A DNA stretch of 64,000 nt from CBDBBY01 sp965205055 (GCA_965205055.1 OZ242030.1:310001-374000); one strand, 5' to 3'; counted from the stretch's first letter, positions 34,656 to 44,271 are shown. Translations and numbers: made by a program. Notes: a model not told the origin generated them from the letters alone.

Positions 34656-34941
34656 GGCGTTTCGCGACGATCAGCGCTTGCGCGTCCTGCATCGCTTGGG
34701 CGTGGGGGATGGATGGATCGGCATCCTCCAGAGCTTCTTTTACCTTGGCACGAAACCAAGTGTCATAGGCATCCGGGTCAGTTGCAAAGCCGGCGGGCAG
34801 TCCGCCTTCTGCTGCCACGCGCGTTAGCAGGATGCGGACAGCATCCGATAGCGTCAGGCCGACACCAGCAAGGGCTTCAGCAGCTTGGGCCTTGAGATGA
34901 TTGTCCACGCGGACGTGAAGCATTGAGGTTTGAGTTGGCAT
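34642..34941 (-). CDS. RelB/DinJ-family antitoxin
   Basis: The 99-residue antitoxin has an N-terminal ribbon-helix-helix DNA-binding region (MLHVRVDNHLKAQAAEALAGVGLTLSDAVRILL) and a C-terminal toxin-binding tail with FRAKVKEALEDADPSIPHAQAM, as in DinJ/RelB. AAAGGAGG stands in front of the ATG at 34939-34941. It is the first gene of the module. The palindrome at 34970 is the likely autoregulatory operator. Confidence 0.9.
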   Translation of the reverse strand: MPTQTSMLHVRVDNHLKAQAAEALAGVGLTLSDAVRILLTRVAAEGGLPAGFATDPDAYDTWFRAKVKEALEDADPSIPHAQAMQDAQALIVAKRRVES

Positions 34942-34969
34942 GTAGAGCCTCCTTTTAAAGTAATATTGT

Positions 34970-34987
34970 GTATCTCAATTGAGATAC
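34970..34987. promoter_or_regulatory. Perfect 18-bp palindrome, probable RelBE operator
   Basis: GTATCTCAATTGAGATAC is a perfect palindrome 28 bp upstream of the antitoxin start codon. Ribbon-helix-helix antitoxins bind such sites with their toxin to repress their own promoter. The site assignment is inferred from position and symmetry. Confidence 0.75.
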
Positions 34988-35349
34988 AGTCAAGGTTGCA
35001 AGCCTTTTTTTGCGACTTTTTAAGATGATGATGAGAGGCGGAGTGGTTTGCTATAAGACCCGACCGTGCGACAAGAAGGTGACGTCGGCACCGCCCCTCG
35101 CGAAGGTCGAGGACGGGAATCTTGGGCGAAATACAGAAAAAGCTGTTTCCAAGTCGGAATTTTCATTGAAATCGGGCGATGAGTTACCAGTTGAGCAGGA
35201 TAGCATTGATACAATGCCGACGAGAAACGTACCCTCAATCTAAAGTGCTCCGAAACTGACCGCTATCTGTTTGAAGATCGGGCATCCGCTTGTAAATCAG
35301 TATTGCCGACGAAATAAGCTGCAAAAAATAACAGACAGTGAGAGGCCCG

Positions 35350-35466
35350 ATGCAAATGACTCAATTCGCCGCAAGCGGGCTGTTTGAGCCCGGAAAGATC
35401 GCAGCCATCCTTCGTACCACCTCAGAAGAGCTTGCGTTGACTGTCGGCCTTGGAAAAGGTGTAGAG
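35350..35466 (+). pseudogene. Decayed Xre/ParS (MbcA-like) antitoxin fragment
   Basis: About 38 codons beginning MQMTQFAASGLFEPGKIAAI and continuing LRTTSEELALTVGLGKG match the segment of Xre-family antitoxins (partners of RES toxins) just before the DNA-binding RKDR motif. Beyond GLGKG the similarity breaks off, consistent with a frameshift or deletion. The N-terminal part and a RES toxin gene are absent. The surrounding 1 kb (34988-36073) has no other gene that I can support. Confidence 0.45.
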
Positions 35467-36073
35467 CTTTCGTGTGTGGACGTCGCCTGCGACACGGGAT
35501 TTTTACTTGTCCAATTCCGAGCTTCGGGTCAAGCACTTTCGTGTGTCCGGCCTGTTTGATGCGGCGGATTGATGGTTGCCGCCGGCCCGCATGGAGATGC
35601 GCGGATCGGATACATATCTGTCGTCCGTGCACGGAGGCATCCAGGAATTGTACTGGTTTTCCCCGCGTCCCCGGCCCTACCGAACTTCGCTACGGGGGTA
35701 CAAATCATAATTCATGAATTGTGTTTATTGTTTATCATCAGTACTTTGCAGCCCTTCCGATTCGGCGCGTCATGAAACGGCATGCGGCCAACCGCGCCCA
35801 CGCCAACGAGCACTCCAAGCTCCGCTCATAGTCCTTGGCCGGACGTCGGCAGCGCGACATCCAAGCGAAGGTTCAACGACACAGCAGGATTGTAGAACCG
35901 TGGATCCTTTGACATCCTTGGTGTTAAAACCGGGTCAAAATTTCTCAATGGCGCCGAAGTGAAATTCTCCTGCAACAGTATTGAATCTGGACTGAATCGA
36001 AATAGCCAACGGAGCGCGGCCGAATTCCGAGATTTTCATCGGCTTCAGCCGAAATCAATTTCCGACCAACCTC
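35467..36073. other. Intergenic region; no intact gene seen
   Basis: About 600 bp between the antitoxin fragment and the 3' end of livM. Short frames occur on both strands without recognisable motifs. The part nearest livM is where its terminator should lie; I see no strong hairpin with a T run. Confidence 0.35.
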
Positions 36074-37372
36074 TTAGCGCTCAGGAATGAGCCCTCGCGG
36101 ATAAAACCTCATCACCAGCAAAAGAATGAGGCCCATGGTTAAAAGCCGCATGTGGGCGGCCGATTCGAGGAGATGCGCGCGGACCGGATTGTCTTCGCTC
36201 ATCCAGGACGTCACCAAATCCAGCAGGAATATGCCGAGCGGCTCAACTTCTATCCAACAGAACCAGATCAGGATTCCGCCCAGAACCGAGCCGAAATTGT
36301 TTCCGGAACCGCCGACTATGACCATCACCCAGATCAAGAACGTGAACCTCAGCGGCTGGTAGGACGTGGGCGTGAACTGCCCGTCCAAGGTCGTCATCAT
36401 TGCGCCGGCGAGCCCGCAAACCGCAGATCCGAGCACGAAGACCTGAAGATGGCGACCAGTCACATCCTTCCCCATCGCCTCGGCGGCTGTTTCGTTGTCG
36501 CGGACCGCTCGCATCATCCGGCCCCAAGGAGAACTCAAAGCCTTCTGTGAGAGCCAAAGAAGCCCAAGCAGTACGACGAGGAAAATGCCTGCGTAGCAAA
36601 GCTTAACGAAAATCGAAGACGATTCGATGATGCTCAGGCCGAAGGAATCCACGGCCTCGGCAAAATCTTCACTCTGCTGAAGGTCGACCTCGTAAGGTAC
36701 CGGTCGAGGAAGCCCCACGACATTCTTGACTCCTCGCGTGAGCCATTCCTCGTTCTTTAGGACTGCAACGATGATTTCGGCGATCCCGAGCGTGGCGATC
36801 GCCAGATATTCCGACCGAAGTCCGAGAGCGATTTTGCCGATCACGAACGCCGCGCCGGCGGCGAGCAGAGCGCCGACGGGCCATCCCAGCAGCACAGGCA
36901 AGCCCGCGCCGCCCAAAAACCCGGTGGACGCGGGAGTGACGGCTTCGATCGCTGCGACGGCAGGGTCGAAAACCCAGCGGTACGCAAAGAAGCCGATGAC
37001 CATGATCGCGGCTAGCGCATAAGCGCGGAACTTTCCGCTCGGAAGCTTCACCCAAGCGGCTATGGCTCCGAGAATTGTCGCGGCGCCAAGCAGCAGGCCC
37101 GCGACGACTCGGAGGCCGCCGGCCGCCCACGCATCTCCGACAGGGGCGACGGAGATGACGATGATTGCAAGGCCGCCCAGCGCGACAAATCCGGTGACGC
37201 CGACATTGAACAGACCCGCATAGCCCCATTGGATGTTAACGCCGAGCGTCATGATGGCCGAAACGAGCCCCATGTTCAGGATCGCCAATGCGACATTCCA
37301 ACTTTGGAAGAACCCCACTCCGATCAGAAGCAGCCCGACCGCCAGGAATAGAAGCGCATCACGGCGGCTCAT
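36074..37372 (-). CDS. livM: Branched-chain-amino-acid-type ABC transporter permease LivM
   Basis: The 432-residue inner-membrane permease has about ten hydrophobic helices. Family features include LNMGLVSAIMTLGVNIQWGYAGLFNVGVTGF near the N-terminus, the ATPase-coupling loop SEYLAIATLGIAEIIVAV, and GRMMRAVRDNETAAEAMGKDV with the EAA-like motif. The C-terminus ends LILLLVMRFYPRGLIPE, typical for LivM. At 432 residues it is about 100 longer than E. coli-type minimal LivM cores, with an extended middle. It overlaps livH by 4 nt. Last gene of the transporter operon. Confidence 0.92.
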   Translation of the reverse strand: MSRRDALLFLAVGLLLIGVGFFQSWNVALAILNMGLVSAIMTLGVNIQWGYAGLFNVGVTGFVALGGLAIIVISVAPVGDAWAAGGLRVVAGLLLGAATILGAIAAWVKLPSGKFRAYALAAIMVIGFFAYRWVFDPAVAAIEAVTPASTGFLGGAGLPVLLGWPVGALLAAGAAFVIGKIALGLRSEYLAIATLGIAEIIVAVLKNEEWLTRGVKNVVGLPRPVPYEVDLQQSEDFAEAVDSFGLSIIESSSIFVKLCYAGIFLVVLLGLLWLSQKALSSPWGRMMRAVRDNETAAEAMGKDVTGRHLQVFVLGSAVCGLAGAMMTTLDGQFTPTSYQPLRFTFLIWVMVIVGGSGNNFGSVLGGILIWFCWIEVEPLGIFLLDLVTSWMSEDNPVRAHLLESAAHMRLLTMGLILLLVMRFYPRGLIPER

Positions 37373-38379
37373 ATCATTTTGCCTCGAAATATGCCCGTCG
37401 GGCGGAAAATGAGGACTATGACCAGAATCGCGAATGAAACTGCGAACTTGTAGTCCGTAGAGAGCAGTTGAGCCAAACCGTCCGGCTCAAGCCATTCAGG
37501 AAGCATATACTTCAGAACTTTTTTGTAGGCGTAAGTGATCAACACTTCGGAAAATGCAACGGTATAGCCGCCGGCGATCGCGCCGATCGGACTGCCCAAC
37601 CCGCCGAGTATCGCCGCGGCGAAGATCGGCAGGAGCAATTGAAAATACGTGAAGGGCTTGAAAATCTTGTCCAGGCCGTAAAGCGTTCCGGCGATGGCCG
37701 CCAAGGCCGCCGTAATCGCCCAGCAAATTGCGACAACGCGATCGGGATTGATGCCGGAAAGCAGCGCCAGTTCCTCGTTGTCGGAAAAGGCGCGCATGGA
37801 TTTGCCGATCCGCGTCTTGTTCAGAAACCAAAAGAGGCCAATCATCAACAGGATGGCGGCGATTATCGTGATTCCCTGCGTGGTCTTGAAAGCCAATCCT
37901 TCCTGCAAGCCCGTCATCGCCTTGAAGTCGCGCGCCGACATGATGAAGCGCTCGCCGTCGGCGAACCGCTGTTCGTCCGGTCCGATGATCAGTCTGACGA
38001 CCCCATGCATGATCAGCATGACGCCAACCGAAATGATCACGAAAATGACCGAAGGGGAATTCTTCCTCCGGTAGAAGCGGTAGACGAACCTGTCGACGGC
38101 CAGAAGCACGATGACGGTGACGCCGATTGCGGCTGGGAGGGCAAGCAACGCCGTCGGCAAAGGTCCAAGGCTCACGCCCATCGACTGCAGCAGCCAAGTA
38201 AGGAGCACGGCGGCCATGGCTCCGAACGCCATGGTGTCCCCGTGCGCAAAATTCGCAAATCTAAGCACGCCGTAAACGAGCGTGACGCCGAGTGCGCCGA
38301 GCGCAAGCTGGCTGCCGTAGGTCAGCGCGGGGAGGACTACGAAATTCCCTAGCGCAATGATGGCGTTCAAAAAATCCAA
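37369..38379 (-). CDS. livH: Branched-chain-amino-acid-type ABC transporter permease LivH
   Basis: The 336-residue permease has the LivH N-terminus (PALTYGSQLALGALGVTLVYGVLRFANFAHGD) and the EAA-like coupling loop KSMRAFSDNEELALLSGINPDRV. The late signature AAILGGLGSPIGAIAGGY is also present. It forms the heterodimeric membrane channel with LivM. A 4-nt overlap with livM shows translational coupling. A 97-bp gap separates it from livF. Confidence 0.93.
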   Translation of the reverse strand: MDFLNAIIALGNFVVLPALTYGSQLALGALGVTLVYGVLRFANFAHGDTMAFGAMAAVLLTWLLQSMGVSLGPLPTALLALPAAIGVTVIVLLAVDRFVYRFYRRKNSPSVIFVIISVGVMLIMHGVVRLIIGPDEQRFADGERFIMSARDFKAMTGLQEGLAFKTTQGITIIAAILLMIGLFWFLNKTRIGKSMRAFSDNEELALLSGINPDRVVAICWAITAALAAIAGTLYGLDKIFKPFTYFQLLLPIFAAAILGGLGSPIGAIAGGYTVAFSEVLITYAYKKVLKYMLPEWLEPDGLAQLLSTDYKFAVSFAILVIVLIFRPTGIFRGKMI

Positions 38380-38476
38380 GGGCAGTTCCGCCTATGCGCT
38401 AGTTTCGGGCGTCCGAATTGCCTTGAATCCGGAAGTACTGTGCGCAGAAAAGCATCAAACCGAAACAAGATTCAAC

Positions 38477-39181
38477 CTATCCGCCCAAGAACGCCCGCCG
38501 GACTTCGCTGTCGGCGAGCAGGGCGGCCCCAGTGTCCGTAAACCTATTGCGCCCCTGCACCATAACATAACCCATGTCGGCGATCTCAAGCGCTTGGCGC
38601 GCGTTCTGCTCCACCATCAGCACGGAAATGCCTGAGGCGGCGACCTCTGTGACGCGCTCGAGGATTTCGTCCATCACAATAGGGGAAACGCCGGCTGTGG
38701 GCTCATCGAGCATGAGAACGTCGGGATTGGTCATGAGCGCCCGCCCGAACGCCACCTGCTGCCGCTGTCCTCCCGACAGCTCGCCCGCCAGCTGGGAGCG
38801 TTTTTCGCGCAGGATCGGAAACAGTTCGTAAACCTCTTCCATCGTATCATTGAAGTCGTCCTGCCGCAGGAACGCCCCCATTTCCAAGTTCTCCTCGACG
38901 CTCATCGTCGTGAAAATGTTTTTGTTCTGAGGAACGAATGCCATTCCCTTTGCGACGCGCTGGTGGGGAGACAAGCCCGTAATGTCCTCGCCGTTGAATT
39001 CCACGCGGCCGGACTTGAGGTCGAGCATTCCGAACAGAGCGCGCATGGCGGTCGATTTTCCGGCTCCGTTGGGACCGACAATGACGGCGATGGATCCGAA
39101 TTCGACCGATATCGTGCAATCCGTAATGATGTTCGCGCCGCCGTACCCGCCGGTCAGAAGTTCGCCGCAAAGAAAACTCAA
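38477..39181 (-). CDS. livF: ABC transporter ATP-binding protein LivF
   Basis: The 234-residue ATPase has Walker A GPNGAGKS, signature LSGGQRQQVA, Walker B VLMLDEPT and a switch histidine replaced by Gln in VLMVEQN, as is normal for LivF. It supplies energy to LivHM together with LivG. It begins 9 bp after livG. Confidence 0.95.
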   Translation of the reverse strand: MSFLCGELLTGGYGGANIITDCTISVEFGSIAVIVGPNGAGKSTAMRALFGMLDLKSGRVEFNGEDITGLSPHQRVAKGMAFVPQNKNIFTTMSVEENLEMGAFLRQDDFNDTMEEVYELFPILREKRSQLAGELSGGQRQQVAFGRALMTNPDVLMLDEPTAGVSPIVMDEILERVTEVAASGISVLMVEQNARQALEIADMGYVMVQGRNRFTDTGAALLADSEVRRAFLGG

Positions 39182-39190
39182 TTCGTTTCC

Positions 39191-39982
39191 TCAATCACTG
39201 ATGTCGGCATCCAGCCGGGTCTTCTCGGCGCTCGCGCCAAGGTAGGCTTCTATGACCCGCTCGTTTGCGCTGATTTCGTCCGCCGAGCCTTGAGCAAGGA
39301 GCTTGCCTTCGGCCATGACGATCACCGGTTCGCAAAGCCGCGAAATGAAAGCGAAATCGTGCTCGATCATGCAGAAGGTATAATTGCGCTCCTTGTTCAA
39401 TCTGATGATCGCGTCGCCGATCGTGCGAAGAAGAGTTCGGTTCACGCCCGCTCCTGCCTCGTCGATGAAGACGACCCGCGCATCGACCATCATGGTGCGC
39501 CCTAGTTCCAGAAGCTTCTTCTGTCCGCCGGACAGGTTGCCCGCCTTTTCGTCCGCCAAATGCCCGATGGTGAGGAACTCCATCACCTCTTCGGCCTTCT
39601 CCGAGATCCTGAGTTCGTCTTGCGCGATCTGCCGTCGCCGGAACCAAGTATTCCATAAAGTTTCGCCTGATTGGTCGCCAGGCACCATCATCAGGTTTTC
39701 GCGCACGGTGAGCGAGCTGAACTCGTGCGCTATCTGAAATGTCCGCAAGAAGCCCATGTGGAACAGGGTGTGCGGCAAAAGCCCCGTGATGCACTCGTCG
39801 TTCATGAACACGCGCCCGGCCGTGGGCTTGTGGACGCCCGCCACCACGTTGAATAGAGTGGACTTGCCGGCGCCGTTGGGGCCGATCAGCCCCGTTATCG
39901 AACCGCTCTTGATCTTGAGCGAGACGTTGTCGATGGCGGTAAAGCCGCCGAAGCGCTTCGTCAGGTTCTGGATATCGATCAT
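39191..39982 (-). CDS. livG: ABC transporter ATP-binding protein LivG
   Basis: The 263-residue ATPase has Walker A GPNGAGKS, the long LivG-specific insertion with FLRTFQIAHEFSSLTVRENL, and signature LSGGQKKLLELGRTMM. The Walker B is unusual: VVFIDEAGAGV, with Ala in place of the common Pro of DEP. The catalytic Glu and the switch His (FCMIEHDF) remain, so activity is expected. The same residues recur in the subfamily often linked to amide or urea uptake, so this alone does not define the substrate. Confidence 0.94.
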   Translation of the reverse strand: MIDIQNLTKRFGGFTAIDNVSLKIKSGSITGLIGPNGAGKSTLFNVVAGVHKPTAGRVFMNDECITGLLPHTLFHMGFLRTFQIAHEFSSLTVRENLMMVPGDQSGETLWNTWFRRRQIAQDELRISEKAEEVMEFLTIGHLADEKAGNLSGGQKKLLELGRTMMVDARVVFIDEAGAGVNRTLLRTIGDAIIRLNKERNYTFCMIEHDFAFISRLCEPVIVMAEGKLLAQGSADEISANERVIEAYLGASAEKTRLDADISD

Positions 39983-40261
39983 CGGATGGGCCGATTCCTA
40001 TCCGATCGCATTGGACGAAGCTATCTTCGTCCGGCCCGCTCCGGCGTGATCGGCGACGGCGCACCGGAAACAACCAATTCCAATCATGGTCCGGGCGGCA
40101 ATTTCGGTGCCTCCCATAGATTCCGGCCGGTAGCCGCGATGCAATTTCGGCCGCAAAAAAAGAAGCTTTACAGCCAAGCTGAAGCCCCGATCTGGCAGTT
40201 CAGGAATTGATCGCGGCTCGAGCGGCAGGGTACGAAATCCCCGCCGCTCGAATGAGTTGGA
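39983..40261. other. Intergenic between livG and the binding-protein gene
   Basis: About 280 bp separate the binding-protein gene from livG. I see no gene here. A gap of this size inside an ABC operon usually lets the abundant binding protein be expressed above the membrane parts, through a partial terminator or RNA processing. No clear terminator hairpin with a T run was found. Confidence 0.4.
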
Positions 40262-41449
40262 TCAGCGGTATCCGACAATAGTGAACTCGTTGTCCATTAC
40301 CTCGTATTCCGCATAATTGCCTGCCGCCTCGCCGGGACCGATCAGCTCGACAGCCGACGCGCCAACGTAGTCGATATCGCCGCCGTCGCTCAGGATCTGA
40401 AGACCTTTGGCGAGTTCGCCCGGGAGTATCATTTCGCCCGGAGCGTTCGCTACGTCCATGACTGTGTCCTTGATGTCGCTGCTGCTTGACGAGCCGGCCG
40501 CCTGCATTGCGAGCATGATCAGCGCTGCTGCGTCGTAAGACTCGGGTGCGAAAGGCGAAGCGCCGTCGAAGCCAGCCTCGGTCGCCATGGCATGCATCAT
40601 CGCAGCGCCGTCGCTGTCTGTTCCCGGCGCTTGACCGAATGAGCCGTTGAGATCAGGGCCGACATTTTCAACGATACTCGAGCCGATCATGCCGTCAGGC
40701 AATACGAATGTATCGAATGCGCCGGAATCCAAGGCAGCTTGGATAATGCCGAGCCCACCTTGATCCAGATAGCCTGCAACTACGAGTACTTCGCCGCCTG
40801 CGGCGTCGAGGGCTCCGATTTCCGCGGAGTAATCGCCTTTGCCGTCCTCATGGGAGGCATTGAGCGTTACAGTTCCTCCCGCAGCCTCGAACGCGCTTTG
40901 GAAGCTGTCTGCGAGGCCTTTGCCGTAGTCGTTGTTGGTATATGTGACTGCAACTTCCGAGTACCCGCGACCCATGATGATTTCACTCATGACGACGCCT
41001 TGCCGCTTGTCGGACGGAGCTGTCCTGAAGAACAGGCCGTCGTCCTCTGCCGTCGAAAGAGCGGGGGAGGTTGCGGACGGCGAAATCATGACGATCCCGT
41101 TCGGGCGAGCGACGTTTTGGAGCACGGAAGCAGTTACGCCGGAGCAGTCTGCGCCGACGATCGCATTGACGTTGTCGGCAGTGACGAGCTGTTCCGCCGC
41201 GGCAACAGCGGCTGCGGAGTCGATGCAAGTCGAGTCGCCCCTGACGGCCATGACGGACGAGCCGTCGAGCAGCATCCCAGACTCATTGACTTCCTCAATA
41301 GCTAGCTCCGCACCGCTGGCCATGTCCGGAGTAAGGGATTCAATCGGTCCGGTGAACCCGAGAAGCACGCCTATCTTGATCTCTTCCGCATGCGCTGCAG
41401 AAGCAGCCAAAGCCGCAATCGACGCGATCCCAAAAGCTAATTTTTTCAT
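40262..41449 (-). CDS. ABC transporter periplasmic substrate-binding protein (LivK/Leu-Ile-Val-binding type)
   Basis: The 395-residue protein starts at the ATG at 41447-41449 (MKKLAFGIASIAALAASAAHA), with GGAG at ribosome-binding distance. The signal peptide should be cleaved after AHA. The mature part begins EEIKIGVLLGFTGPIESLTP, the type I periplasmic-binding fold for amino acids and amides. Further landmarks are NAIVGADCSGVTASVL and SPSATSPALS. The ligand pocket cannot be read by eye. Because a dimethylglycine-dehydrogenase-like gene is divergently transcribed next door, an N-methylated amino acid is a reasonable candidate; that is inference. Confidence 0.9.
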   Translation of the reverse strand: MKKLAFGIASIAALAASAAHAEEIKIGVLLGFTGPIESLTPDMASGAELAIEEVNESGMLLDGSSVMAVRGDSTCIDSAAAVAAAEQLVTADNVNAIVGADCSGVTASVLQNVARPNGIVMISPSATSPALSTAEDDGLFFRTAPSDKRQGVVMSEIIMGRGYSEVAVTYTNNDYGKGLADSFQSAFEAAGGTVTLNASHEDGKGDYSAEIGALDAAGGEVLVVAGYLDQGGLGIIQAALDSGAFDTFVLPDGMIGSSIVENVGPDLNGSFGQAPGTDSDGAAMMHAMATEAGFDGASPFAPESYDAAALIMLAMQAAGSSSSSDIKDTVMDVANAPGEMILPGELAKGLQILSDGGDIDYVGASAVELIGPGEAAGNYAEYEVMDNEFTIVGYR

Positions 41450-41862
41450 CACATTCTCCAAGATTTGAACGGAATTTTGAATCACGGACTCAATACTTTC
41501 CATTGACTCGCACGTCAACGTATTCGGGGCTGGCGTTTTCAAGAATCATAGGGTCCGATTCAGCTGCTGCAGCGGAAGGAAGCGGTTTTTGAGGGCAGTT
41601 TTTCCAGCATCCGCGGTTTTGGGCTTGGCGCGCTGTGTCTGTTCGGAATGTGGCCGCACCCGGAATGAATGGAATGCGCGCGCAACTCGGGCGTTTTCGC
41701 GATCGCAGGATGCAAAGATGAATCAGGGCATTCGATTCGCCGGATCGCAACGAAATGGTATTGGAGTTTCCCGCGAGTCGTCTAAATTCGCGAGGCCGCG
41801 GACCTGCGCGGCGGATTGGAGCGCCATGCGCGCCCGAGGCGCAAGGAAGTGAGAGGTTTCAA
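41450..41862. promoter_or_regulatory. Divergent promoter region between the binding-protein and dehydrogenase genes
   Basis: About 410 bp between two divergent starts. It should hold promoters for the transporter operon and the dehydrogenase gene, which may be co-regulated. I could not pick out a confident operator. Small frames here have no recognisable product. Confidence 0.45.
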
Positions 41863-44271
41863 ATGGAAGGCAGCTATCGCGCGGTCGTAATCGGGGGCGG
41901 CGTCGTCGGCGCTTCCGTGCTTTATCATTTGGCGAAATTCGGCTGGCGCGACGTCTGCCTGGTCGAGCGGTCGGTTCTGACGGCCGGTTCGTCATGGCAT
42001 GCCGCCGGCGGGGTGCATGCGCTCAATGCGGATCCGAACATGGCGGCTCTGCAAGCCTACACCATCGATCTTCTGTCTGAAGTCGAGCGAGAGTCGGGCC
42101 AATCGATAGGACTGCACATGACAGGCGGCATTACGGTCGCTTCGGCACCCGCTAGGTGGGAATGGCTCAAATCGACTTATCGAATATTCCAAACGATCGG
42201 GATTGAGGATTGCCACCTGATGACGCCTCAAGAGATCAAGGAGCGTTGTCCGATCATGGATGTCGCCAACGTCATCGGAGGGCTATGGGCGGACCGCGAA
42301 GGTTACGTGGACACGACGGGAACCGTTCATGCCTACGCGAAGGCGGCCAAGAATCTCGGAGCGGAAATCGTGGAGCACAACCGCGTGCTGGAGCTTGTCC
42401 ACAGGGCCGACGGCACTTGGGACGTCGTTACCGAAAAAGGAACGGTCCAAACCGAGCACGTCGTCAACGCCGCGGGACTCTGGGCGAAGCAGGTCGGGCG
42501 AATGGCCGGATTGGAGCTTCCCTTGTCGCCACTGGAGCACCACTATTTCGTGACGGATACGATACCTGAAGTCAGAGATTTGGACTTCGAGGTCCCCATG
42601 ACTGTCGACCTCGAAGGGTTTACCTACATGCGGCAGGACCAGGAGGGCGTTCTGGTCGGGATATATGAGTTGAACCACAAGCATTGGTGCGTGGACGGAG
42701 CGCCGTGGGAATACGGGATGGACTTGATCGAGGAGGATCTGGACCGGATTTCCGACGAGCTCGAGATGGCGTTCAAAAGATATCCCGTACTACAGGAGGC
42801 GGGCATCAAATCCTGGGTCAACGGCGCGTTCACCTTTTCGCCCGACGGCAATCCGCTTGTCGGTCCGGTCCGCGGGTTGCGCAACTACTGGCTTGCTTGC
42901 GGAGTGATGGCCGGGTTCCTGCAAGGCGGAGGCGTGGGAAAAACGCTCGCCGAATGGATGATTCACGGCGAAACTGAAGCGGACGCTTGGCCGATGGACA
43001 TTGCGAGGTACGGCTCCTTCGCCTCGAATCGCGAATACATCAAGCAGATGACCGGGCAATTCTACTCCAGACGATTCGTCATGACCTATCCGAACGAGCA
43101 GCTTTGGGCAGGGCGTCCGTTGAGAACGCCGCCTGCCTACGGCGCCATGACGGATGCAGGCGCGTTTTGGGGCAATAGCTGGGGATTGGAGGTTCCGATT
43201 TACTTCGCCCCGAAAGATTTCTCGGAAACGCCGACCCTGAAAAGATCCAACGCATTCGACATTGTAGCGGACGAATGCAAGCGCGCGCGAGGAACCGCCG
43301 GGATCCTTGATATTTCGGGATACTCGCGCTTCCGCGTTACCGGTCCCGGAGCCGAAAAATGGCTGGACCGGGTGCTTGCGGGCCGCCTTCCGAAAGAGGG
43401 CAGGAGCCGGCTCACGCCCATGCTTGCGCCGAGCGGAAGGCTTCGGGGCGATCTTACGATATTGAATTGGGGCAGGGGCGAATGGTGGATAATGGGGAGC
43501 TACTACCTGCGCGAATGGCACATGCGCTGGTTCAGCGACTTGGCAGAGCCCGGAGTCAATGTAGAAGATGCGTCGGACAAGATCGTCGGTTTCGCCGTCG
43601 TCGGACCAAATTCCCGCGAGCTGCTTTCGAGCTTGACGCATCACGAGGTGTCTGGCGACGCGCTGCCGTTCATGGGCCTTCGGGAAATGGATCTGGGTTT
43701 GATTCGTTCGAAGGTTGCGCGCATCAGCGTGACCGGAGAACTCGGTTTCGAAATCAATTGCGAAGCCTCCGAGCACCTCGCACTGTACAATTCGCTGAAG
43801 GCGGCAGCCACAAAATTCGATGCGGCGGACATCGGATTCAACGCTCTGCTTTCGCTGCGGCTAGAAAAGAGCTTCGGGATTTGGAACGCCGAGTTCATGC
43901 AAGCTTATACGCCGCGGGAAACCGGCATGGACAAGTGGATCGCTTACGACAAAGGGGAGTTCATCGGGAGGGAGGCCGCATCGGCAGACCGCCGGAACGC
44001 GGGTCGGAATCTCGTGACTTTGGAAATTGAAGACGGCGACTCGGATGCAACCGGATACGAACCGATTTGGCTTGACGGCAGGCGGGTCGGGTATGTGACC
44101 TCAGGAGGCTACGGGCATGTCGTCGGAAAGAGTTTGGCGATGGCCTTGGTTGAACCGGACGCGTCGAAGCACGGGACCGAGTTGACATGTCACATAGTGG
44201 GCGCGGAACGCAACGCGATCATCATTCCTCCGTCGCCGTTCGATCCGGCAGGAACGCGGATGCGCAGCTGA
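41863..44271 (+). CDS. FAD-dependent oxidoreductase with GcvT domain (dimethylglycine/sarcosine dehydrogenase-like), paralogue 2
   Basis: The 802-residue enzyme is clearly homologous to the gene at 25354 along its length. The ATG at 41863 has GAGAGG upstream and gives MEGSYRAVVIGGGVVGASVL. An open in-frame extension 36 codons upstream is unlikely. The covalent-FAD histidine is in TAGSSWHAAGG. DAO, linker, GcvT and GcvT-C domains follow in order. MRWFSDLAEPGVNVED and FNALLSLRLEKSFGIWNAEF are conserved GcvT-side stretches shared with paralogue 1. It is divergent from the ABC transporter operon. Its last 55 codons and the following 110 bp recur in diverged form at 54546-54816, marking the edge of the cargo segment. 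Confidence 0.86.
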   Translation: MEGSYRAVVIGGGVVGASVLYHLAKFGWRDVCLVERSVLTAGSSWHAAGGVHALNADPNMAALQAYTIDLLSEVERESGQSIGLHMTGGITVASAPARWEWLKSTYRIFQTIGIEDCHLMTPQEIKERCPIMDVANVIGGLWADREGYVDTTGTVHAYAKAAKNLGAEIVEHNRVLELVHRADGTWDVVTEKGTVQTEHVVNAAGLWAKQVGRMAGLELPLSPLEHHYFVTDTIPEVRDLDFEVPMTVDLEGFTYMRQDQEGVLVGIYELNHKHWCVDGAPWEYGMDLIEEDLDRISDELEMAFKRYPVLQEAGIKSWVNGAFTFSPDGNPLVGPVRGLRNYWLACGVMAGFLQGGGVGKTLAEWMIHGETEADAWPMDIARYGSFASNREYIKQMTGQFYSRRFVMTYPNEQLWAGRPLRTPPAYGAMTDAGAFWGNSWGLEVPIYFAPKDFSETPTLKRSNAFDIVADECKRARGTAGILDISGYSRFRVTGPGAEKWLDRVLAGRLPKEGRSRLTPMLAPSGRLRGDLTILNWGRGEWWIMGSYYLREWHMRWFSDLAEPGVNVEDASDKIVGFAVVGPNSRELLSSLTHHEVSGDALPFMGLREMDLGLIRSKVARISVTGELGFEINCEASEHLALYNSLKAAATKFDAADIGFNALLSLRLEKSFGIWNAEFMQAYTPRETGMDKWIAYDKGEFIGREAASADRRNAGRNLVTLEIEDGDSDATGYEPIWLDGRRVGYVTSGGYGHVVGKSLAMALVEPDASKHGTELTCHIVGAERNAIIIPPSPFDPAGTRMRS

